This document shows positions 1 to 5,578 of a stretch of 7,424 bases of DNA, in pieces. The number at the start of each line of letters is the position of its first letter. The first letter of the stretch is position 1. The translations under genes were made by a program, and so were the position numbers. The DNA lies in contig QMUB01000052.1 in assembly GCA_003663695.1 (NCBI GenBank), positions 1 through 7,424 of the forward strand. Direction: 5' to 3'. The stretch comes from Thermococci archaeon. GTDB lineage: Archaea; Methanobacteriota_B; Thermococci; Thermococcales; Thermococcaceae. The notes under the pieces are model-generated. The model did no database searches, had not been told where the DNA came from, and saw only the letters and a program-made list of their open reading frames with translations.

Positions 1-1163
1 ACTCCAATTATCTTCCCACCAGCGATCCCAACAATCTTAACCCCATCAAGTCTGTACGTTCTGTTGGTTAAAGGAAGGTGAAGGATGGTTTCACCCCCAT
101 AACGCACGAGGAGGAAATCATCCCCAAAGGGGTAACCCTCATCGTAATGCTCATCAATCCGCAACACTTCGCCATTACAATCAAAAATCGACGTGTAATT
201 TTCGTAATGAGCCAAAAGATATTCCGATGAAGTGACCAATTTGAGGGGAGTTTCAGCCTTGAAGGTGAAGTTTTCAATGTGATAGGCGCTGCTCATGTTG
301 TAAAAGTAAAGAGCATCCTCCAGACCCTTATACTACACCAGAGCAGCAAAACAATTATCAAAAACCACCGCAGCGTTTATGGTTGTCACATTCTCCTCCT
401 CACCGGAAAATTGCAGGCAGTATCCCTCGTTAATCCCCATGCTTCTAAAACCGCCCTCATTAAAGTAAGCGAGCGCTTTGCCCTCACTTGAGATCGCATA
501 ACCGGTACCGTTTTCTTCAACATGGAGGGAGAAATGAGGATAATCCTCATAACCGCACTCCACCGGGAGAGAGCCTTCCCAGAGAAGCTTGCCCTCTTTA
601 AAGTAGTAAAGCCTCCATGTGTAGGGTACTCCAATGATAGCATACTTCCCTTTCGCCACCACTTTAGGCACTGTGCCCTTACGGTCGCTCTTGAAGGAGT
701 ATTCCTTGGTTTCACCGTTTTCCGGGAAGTAAAAGAAAACGTTAACTTTAAGGTCTTTATAATCATGCTCCGCCATAACGATGAAATCCTCTCCCACAGC
801 CACTGAATTCCTTAACTTCAGTGATTTAGACCACTTATCATTCAGAATAAATCCTTTGGGACGCTTTACATGAACTTTGTAGTTTAGATAAGTGACGAGA
901 TAATTCCCCACAGACCCGAGAATTTTCTCGTTTCCCACTCTGTATCCCTGAATACTCCCGTTTCCAATCAAATACGCCTTCCCCCCGGAGCGAACGATCA
1001 CCCCGTTGGATATTTTAACATCATCAATGCGGGAGAATGAGTATTCAACCAGAGTGTAGCTATCATGATGCTCAAGGTAAGGAGTGGGCGTGCTAACGGG
1101 CCACAGAGCCAGCAAAATGAAGAGAATTAAGAACGGAGGAAGCAGGTATATCCTCTTCAGCAT
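1..1163 (-). pseudogene. Secreted beta-propeller-like protein interrupted by an in-frame TAG; runs off the window
   Basis: The family is not recognised. ATG at 1163 is preceded by AGAGGT with a 6-nt spacer and begins MLKRIYLLPPFLILFILLAL, a signal peptide or N-terminal anchor. The rest is rich in beta-strand-like segments with recurring aromatic/Gly/Asp turns (for example YYFKEGKLLWEGSL), as in secreted beta-propeller proteins. After 276 codons there is a TAG at 333-335. The same frame then stays open for 110 codons to the window edge and reads like the same protein (YKGLEDALYFYN, DGVKIVGIAGGKIIG). The simplest reading is one gene with a nonsense mutation (CAG or TGG to TAG) or a base error. 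Readthrough is less likely, because Thermococcales are not known to use pyrrolysine. If the stop is real, the product is a truncated 276-residue exported protein. An in-frame ATG at 294-296 lies inside the downstream part. An upstream ATG at 1184 is less likely because it would precede the expected transcript start. The gene is divergent from the pilin/peptidase unit. Confidence 0.72.
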
Positions 1164-1198
1164 GGCGATACCTCTTACTCTCATTATCCAGCCAAATT

Positions 1199-1213
1199 CA
1201 TAAATTTTTTCAT
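1199..1213 (-). promoter_or_regulatory. Probable TATA/BRE promoter of the leftward secreted-protein gene
   Basis: Read on the minus strand, this stretch is a purine run followed by an AT box (GAAAAAATTTATG). It is centred about 40 nt before the ATG at 1163, so the transcript should start near 1178 and leave a short leader carrying the AGAGGT site. A second AT-rich block at 1246-1256 (ATATTTAAAAA on the plus strand) could serve either direction. The call rests on position and composition only. Confidence 0.45.
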
Positions 1214-1273
1214 TCCCTCCCAAAAGAGGTCGAAGGGTTGGAAGGATATTTAAAAACAGTTCTCTCTGTATCC

Positions 1274-1289
1274 ACAAAAAGTTTAAATC
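1274..1289 (+). promoter_or_regulatory. Probable TATA/BRE promoter of the pilin-peptidase unit
   Basis: The sequence ACAAAAAGTTTAAATC fits an archaeal BRE (A-rich) plus TATA box (TTTAAA). Its centre near 1285 puts the transcript start near 1310, just ahead of the AGGTGA ribosome site at 1311-1316 and the TTG start at 1322. Leaders this short are common in Thermococcales. Only a few bases separate the box from the palindrome at 1298-1314. Confidence 0.55.
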
Positions 1290-1297
1290 CAATGAAG

Positions 1298-1314
1298 ACC
1301 TAAATAGTTTAGGT
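1298..1314. promoter_or_regulatory. Perfect inverted repeat on the expected transcript start; operator candidate
   Basis: ACCTAAA-TAG-TTTAGGT is a perfect 7-bp inverted repeat with a 3-bp centre. It starts about 9 bp after the TATA-like box, covers the expected transcript start, and its right arm takes in the first bases of the ribosome site (AGGTGA, 1311-1316). Such placement is typical of archaeal repressor operators that block polymerase. If transcription starts upstream of 1298, the RNA could also form a small hairpin that hides the AGG of the ribosome site. No regulator can be named. Confidence 0.45.
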
Positions 1315-1321
1315 GAGAACA

Positions 1322-1486
1322 TTGCGTAGAGCTCAGAGTGCCCTTGAGTATCTTTTCATGCTGGCTGCAGCATTGATATTGGTCTCCATAGTGATCAAGG
1401 TAATAAACGATAGTTTGAGTGACATAAATTCCATTCTTACGGATTATATCGCCAAGCTCAGGGAACAGATGATCCAGAATCTATGA
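1322..1486 (+). CDS. Class III signal peptide pilin-like protein, 54 residues
   Basis: Translated from TTG at 1322, the protein begins MRRAQSALEYLFMLAAALIL. It has a short basic leader, then the Q-x-x-x-E core of class III archaeal signal peptides (Q5, E9), then a hydrophobic helix to about residue 27. Cleavage is expected between A4 and Q5, leaving a mature protein of 50 residues: one long hydrophobic helix plus a short amphipathic tail with no globular head. In methanococci such leaders are cut by the EppA-type prepilin peptidase, and the very next gene here encodes an A24 peptidase. The TTG start is chosen because AGGTGA at 1311-1316 sits 5 nt before it. An in-frame GTG at 1313 lies inside that site and has no ribosome site of its own. 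The product is probably a small pilus subunit, a minor pilin or an assembly factor. The motif is clear but the exact role is open. Confidence 0.82.
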   Translation: MRRAQSALEYLFMLAAALILVSIVIKVINDSLSDINSILTDYIAKLREQMIQNL

Positions 1487-1496
1487 GGTGAAATCA

Positions 1497-2633
1497 ATGA
1501 GCGGTGAACTTCTTTTAATAGCATTAGGGGTTATTATGGGAGTTCTTACCTCCTATACGGACATTAAAACGGGATTTATAGATGACAAGCATGTATTTCC
1601 AATAGCGGGACTTGGAATAATCTACTATCTTTATCAGGGTTTTATTGTAAAACATGATACGATCTTTGCAGTTGCCGGCATTGTGGGTTTGGGTTTGGGC
1701 TTTCTCCTGGGATACATTCTCTACTTCACGGGAGGCTGGGCGAGCGGTGATGTTGTGATTCTAATGGGATTCTCGGCTCTCTTCCCATATGCATCGAGCT
1801 ATGCCCGAATGAAACCTTTTTACGCCACTCAATACCCCCTTCACGCTATAACGCTCCTTCTGAACAGTATAATTGCAATATTCCCCTTCATCATGATATA
1901 TGCACTGGGAGTCCTGATAGCACAAAAAAAGACGGACAGGTTGAAACAGGTTTTCTATGAAAGGGCAAACCTATCAATTGAGGTAAGCCTGTGGATTATA
2001 GCTTCCTTTATAGTGCTAATACTCATCCAAAAGCATCTCAACCTAACACTCCATCCAGCAGTACGATACATAACTACCATAGCGCTCATAACCCTCCTTG
2101 GAAAGTTCAAAAAAGCTGGAGACATAATTGGATGTATCGCCCTAGTATACGGTTTTTACATTGCAGGACCCACCATAGTATACGCCTTTTTAAAGCTTCT
2201 AATCGTGCTCTACATCTTTAAAGTGTTCTTTTCAGTTGTCAAAGTTCTTAGGAGCGAAGTCCTGATAGAAGAAAAACCAATCGAGGAGATAAATGAATGG
2301 GACATAATTGGAGAGTGGATATATGAAAAGGAAGGAAAAATTCTAAGGGACAGGGAGAGCTCCTTTGAAAAACTTAGGAAGGCTGTCAAAACTGGTGATT
2401 TATCTCTCCTAAACCCTTCTTACAATGGAGCTATAGTCTCGCCGACGGCAGAAGGAATTACCGGAGAACAGCTGGAGAGGTTAAAGTCCCTCGTAGAAGA
2501 AGGAAAGATCGAGAACAGATTTCTCGTGAAAAAAGCCATGCCTTTTGCACCCGCTCTCTTTCTGGGCTTTTTGATTTCCGTGTTCTACGGAGATCTATTC
2601 TGGTGGCTCGTCCTCAAGATGGCGGGGATTTAA
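1497..2633 (+). CDS. A24-family archaeal prepilin peptidase (EppA/FlaK-like) with C-terminal domain
   Basis: This is a polytopic membrane aspartyl protease that removes the short basic leader of type IV-pilin-like proteins on the cytoplasmic side. The first helix (about residues 4-20) leads into SYTDIKTGFIDD, whose D22 matches the first catalytic Asp. The second is D85 in GGWASGD, a variant of the GxGD motif with Ala in place of the first Gly. Further membrane helices follow at roughly 33-48, 56-77, 86-98, 110-138, 163-178, 187-205 and 209-245. Next come a charged soluble segment (about 246-345) and a last helix after PFAPALFLG. The stretch GITGEQLERLKSL to PFAPALF resembles the C-terminal extension of archaeal A24 peptidases. 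At 378 residues it is longer than FlaK/PibD (about 230) because of that extension. ATG at 1497 is chosen because GAGGTGA (1485-1491) lies 5 nt upstream and overlaps the pilin stop codon, implying coupled translation. An in-frame GTG at 1488 is part of that ribosome site. The 3' end lies in a direct repeat shared with the HAD gene. Confidence 0.85.
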   Translation: MSGELLLIALGVIMGVLTSYTDIKTGFIDDKHVFPIAGLGIIYYLYQGFIVKHDTIFAVAGIVGLGLGFLLGYILYFTGGWASGDVVILMGFSALFPYASSYARMKPFYATQYPLHAITLLLNSIIAIFPFIMIYALGVLIAQKKTDRLKQVFYERANLSIEVSLWIIASFIVLILIQKHLNLTLHPAVRYITTIALITLLGKFKKAGDIIGCIALVYGFYIAGPTIVYAFLKLLIVLYIFKVFFSVVKVLRSEVLIEEKPIEEINEWDIIGEWIYEKEGKILRDRESSFEKLRKAVKTGDLSLLNPSYNGAIVSPTAEGITGEQLERLKSLVEEGKIENRFLVKKAMPFAPALFLGFLISVFYGDLFWWLVLKMAGI

Positions 2634-2656
2634 GATCCCTCAATTATTTCTTTAAC
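2628..2656. repeat. Direct repeat copy 1, over the stop codon of the A24 peptidase gene
   Basis: These 29 bases match the 30 bases at 2694-2723 except for one missing T. They begin with the last sense codon and stop codon of the peptidase gene (ATTTAAGATC) and end with TTATTTCTTTAAC. Read leftward they resemble the codons for the end of the HAD protein (VKEIIEEILN) but with a frame break, so this looks like a non-coding remnant of that gene's 3' end. Confidence 0.85.
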
Positions 2657-2678
2657 ATGACAAATTCTCTCCACTCAT

Positions 2679-3311
2679 TCACAATCTAACAAAATTTAAG
2701 ATCTCCTCAATTATTTCTTTAACCTCATGGAGACTTTTGACCTCATAATCCCCCCTTACCCCCTCATGCGGGTTTATGGCTATGCTCACATCGGCTTCCT
2801 CAAACATAACTATGTCGTTAAAACCATCACCAACGGCTATCGTGAGTTTCGGTTTGAGCTCCTCTTTGAGTTCTCTTAAAATCACCCCTTTGTTTTTGAA
2901 ATCTACATGGGGCTTAACTTTACCTGTAATCACCCCCTTCTCATCAAAAATCAGCTCGTTGGCAAAAACATAGTCAACTCCAAGCTCTTTCGCGACTTTC
3001 CCAGCAAGGCACATAAGTCCGCTGCTCAGGATTGCTATTTTGAAGTCCCTATTCTTGAGAAAATCTATGAGCTCTCTAGCTCCATCCATATACTCGACGC
3101 TCTCAACCCACTCCATGATTTCATCTCTCGTATGTCCTTTCCACAGGGAAGCGTCAAGTTCTGCCCATTTAACGTAATCAATCTTCCCGGAGAAGAAGAG
3201 CTCCGCATACTCCTTACCCTTTTCCCAGGTTCCAAAACGCTTGTGAAGCTCGACCCACCCGGAGACGGATTTTACGAGTGTTCCTTCAAGATCAAAGGCT
3301 ATTAACCTCAT
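2679..3311 (-). CDS. HAD-superfamily phosphatase, phosphoserine phosphatase-like
   Basis: A 210-residue cytosolic, Mg-dependent HAD hydrolase. Motif I is FDLEGTLV, with the nucleophile D7 and Glu (E9) where most HAD phosphatases have the acid/base Asp. Motif II is AILSSG (S96/S97), motif III the Lys in NKG (K141), and motif IV GDGFND (161-166). A helical C1-type cap lies between motifs I and II (about 15-80). The layout and length fit the phosphoserine phosphatase subfamily. A DLEG motif I also occurs in ThrH (phosphoserine phosphatase/homoserine phosphotransferase), so the Glu is compatible with activity, but the substrate cannot be fixed from sequence. ATG at 3311 is chosen because GGAGG lies 7 nt upstream and MRLIAFDLEG is the normal N-terminus; an in-frame start at 3335 would lie within pcm. 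Only one base separates this ATG from the pcm stop codon, implying translational coupling. It is the last gene of the leftward operon. Confidence 0.85.
   Translation of the reverse strand: MRLIAFDLEGTLVKSVSGWVELHKRFGTWEKGKEYAELFFSGKIDYVKWAELDASLWKGHTRDEIMEWVESVEYMDGARELIDFLKNRDFKIAILSSGLMCLAGKVAKELGVDYVFANELIFDEKGVITGKVKPHVDFKNKGVILRELKEELKPKLTIAVGDGFNDIVMFEEADVSIAINPHEGVRGDYEVKSLHEVKEIIEEILNFVRL
2694..2723. repeat. Direct repeat copy 2, inside the 3' end of the HAD phosphatase gene
   Basis: This is the partner of the repeat at 2628-2656, offset by 66-67 bp. It encodes, on the minus strand, roughly residues 197-207 of the HAD protein in frame, so it is probably the source copy and the other a derivative. 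Confidence 0.85.
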
Positions 3312-3312
3312 T

Positions 3313-4002
<690 letters not shown>

Positions 4003-4009
4003 TTACCTT

Positions 4010-4600
4010 TTACCGTTTATGCCCCCTGTAAATTTCGAGCTTTCTCCTTGCTTTTCCTCTTATAGCATGTCCCATCAGCCTTTTAATCTCATCAGCCTTT
4101 GCAATCCCTCTTTTAATAGTGCCGCTCTCCGTCCTTATCCTTTCTATTTTGAATGTATAACCCCCGACTTCTATGACCTCTCCCGTGGCAAACTCCTCTT
4201 CTCTATCAGCTTTGACTTTGAATGACTGTGTAACACCATCTTTCAGATATATGGAGACCCCAAAAACGGCAGGGAAGCTTATGTTTTCCCCCCATAATGT
4301 TTTTATATCACCTATTACAGCTTTCTCAACTCTCCTCATACCTTCGAGCTCGATCCCTGTGATTCTAATATCCCCCTCTTCAATTTCCACTATATCTCCC
4401 ACTCGGATTTCCTCTCCCTCCGGAAGCTCTGCAACGGTTTTGTAGCTCTTCTCATGTTCGCTCACAATTAGGGGGACCTTCACAGTTTTTGGAAGCGTAA
4501 TTTGCCATACATTGCCACAGTCGAGACATCTAAGCGTAATCTGGCGCCCTCTCTCCTTTATAACCTCCACATTATCACTCCCGCATTCAGGACACTCCAT
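4010..4600 (-). CDS. HVO_0476-family zinc-finger protein (COG1326-like)
   Basis: An archaeal protein of unknown function, 196 residues. A Zn-ribbon at the N-terminus has C3 and C6 (CPEC) paired with C25 and C28 (CLDC). After it come a beta-rich middle region with many Val/Ile/Glu segments (GDIVEIEEGDIRITGIEL, about 67-86), which may be an OB- or SH3-like barrel, and a basic C-terminal tail (RGKARRKLEIYRGHKR) suited to nucleic acid contact. ATG at 4600 is chosen over an in-frame GTG at 4609 because GGGGTGAG lies 4 nt before it and includes that GTG. The gene sits directly upstream of pcm, 40 bp away. I recall the same pairing in haloarchaea but cannot check it. The family call rests on the N-terminal motif and overall pattern. 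A transcription-factor or RNA-binding role is possible but unproven. Confidence 0.8.
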   Translation of the reverse strand: MECPECGSDNVEVIKERGRQITLRCLDCGNVWQITLPKTVKVPLIVSEHEKSYKTVAELPEGEEIRVGDIVEIEEGDIRITGIELEGMRRVEKAVIGDIKTLWGENISFPAVFGVSIYLKDGVTQSFKVKADREEEFATGEVIEVGGYTFKIERIRTESGTIKRGIAKADEIKRLMGHAIRGKARRKLEIYRGHKR

Positions 4601-4630
4601 TTTTCTCACCCCTCATGAGTTCCCAACTGG

Positions 4631-4644
4631 GTTTAAAAGGTATT
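4631..4644 (-). promoter_or_regulatory. Possible internal promoter before the zinc-finger/pcm/HAD genes
   Basis: Read on the minus strand, GGAATACCTTTTAAAC contains a TATA-like TTTTAAA at 4632-4638. Its centre is about 35 nt before the ATG at 4600, predicting a transcript start near 4610, just ahead of the ribosome site. The BRE part is not A-rich, so the call is weak. If real, the last three genes can be expressed apart from the first two. Confidence 0.35.
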
Positions 4645-4648
4645 CCGC

Positions 4649-5578
4649 TCACTCCTTGAGCCTGACCAGATAGCTCCTTCCCTCTTTGATGCGCTCTATA
4701 AAACCTTTTTCCTCCATCTCCCGGAGGAGGATGCTTACCTTAGCTTTCGAAACATTTAAACGCTTAACAAGCTCGCTCTGAAGCATGGGGCCATTTTTAA
4801 GGAGTTCGATAACCCTCTCCTCATCACTCTTCAGAATTTCGGGCTTTCCTTTCTTCCTCTCCCTGTACAGCATCCCCGCATAGAAACCCCCTATGAATGC
4901 CAAAAACACCAGGACAAAGAGGATCCGGAGATCAAAGCCCTTTTTAATAGGGTTTGAAAACCCAACTATAAAGTAGAACTCCTCATTGCCCCTCAGGTTC
5001 TCCCGACTCCATTCAAGGATCAAGGAGTTCTCCCTACTTTCGAGCTTGTTTGGCGAGGGTATTATCGGGGTCAGCACGGCATATCCTCTGGGAACATAAA
5101 GGCGAACATAAAAATATCCGACAGGCTGGGAAAATTTTATGTAATAGGCAAACTGCTTCTTTCCATCCGTGTCTTGGAGCACGCCACTCGTGTAAAAGGT
5201 TATCCTGATTTTAGCCATATCCCCCTTCCCAAGCTCGGGAAAATTCACGTACACGGCATTTATATTCCCCGTAATCACATTTGTACTCACATTTGCAATT
5301 ATCGTCTTTCCATTAATCGACACAATGGCATCGGGATTTTCAACGGGATAATCGGAATAGAATACATACTGGCTCAGGCTGGTGTTTGCTGTTAGCTCCA
5401 CCTCAATGGTTTCCTTTACCATGTTCTCATCCAGAACCTCAAAATGGAGGGAGTATGAATTTATCCGGTAGTCATACGGTGTTTGAGCAGTAACTAGGGG
5501 CATAAAAAATAGGAGGAACAGGATTAGAATTAAAGCTGGCTTCCCTCTTCGGGATTTTTGATTTTTAAGAGAGGACAT
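4649..5578 (-). CDS. Membrane-anchored winged-helix protein with extracellular domain
   Basis: A 309-residue protein with export signal, outside domain, membrane helix and inside DNA-binding domain. The signal peptide has a basic n-region (KNQKSRRGKPA), a hydrophobic core (about 16-29) and a likely cleavage near VTA-Q (29-32). Residues 32-215 form a beta-rich ectodomain with several N-glycosylation-type sites (NTS, NVS). One membrane helix follows (ILFVLVFLAFIGGFYAGMLY, about 219-238), then a basic stop-transfer RERKKGK. Residues 251-309 are a winged helix of MarR/ArsR type: LLKNGPMLQSELVKRL, recognition helix around SKAKVSILLREMEEKGFIE, and the wing IKEGRSYLVRL. The protein could be a one-component sensor that controls genes from the membrane. 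The target and signal are unknown. The start is uncertain: ATG at 5578 keeps a normal signal peptide but has only weak ribosome-site matches, and ATG at 5608 is also possible. From 5578 the gene overlaps the upstream gene by 49 bp, suggesting coupled translation. Confidence 0.78.
   Translation of the reverse strand: MSSLKNQKSRRGKPALILILFLLFFMPLVTAQTPYDYRINSYSLHFEVLDENMVKETIEVELTANTSLSQYVFYSDYPVENPDAIVSINGKTIIANVSTNVITGNINAVYVNFPELGKGDMAKIRITFYTSGVLQDTDGKKQFAYYIKFSQPVGYFYVRLYVPRGYAVLTPIIPSPNKLESRENSLILEWSRENLRGNEEFYFIVGFSNPIKKGFDLRILFVLVFLAFIGGFYAGMLYRERKKGKPEILKSDEERVIELLKNGPMLQSELVKRLNVSKAKVSILLREMEEKGFIERIKEGRSYLVRLKE

Noticed and set aside
333..335. Pyrrolysine insertion at the in-frame TAG
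   Set aside because: No pyl genes are visible here, the organism type is not known to carry them, and the protein does not resemble a methylamine methyltransferase.
333..1322. Leftward secreted-protein gene starting at 1322
   Set aside because: The extra 53 N-terminal codons cover the divergent promoter region and precede a good signal peptide. The ATG at 1163 has its own AGAGGT site and a TATA-like box at the right distance.
1313..1486. GTG at 1313 as start of the pilin-like gene
   Set aside because: It lies inside the AGGTGA ribosome site that serves TTG 1322, and it would add VRT before an already sufficient basic leader.
1991..2221. Plus-strand frame of 76 codons inside the prepilin peptidase gene
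   Set aside because: It is a +1 shadow of the membrane-helix region, with a low-complexity His/Ser/Pro composition and no ribosome site.
4612..4619. CTCATGAG palindrome before the zinc-finger gene
   Set aside because: Eight bases is too short to separate from chance and it has no second copy nearby.
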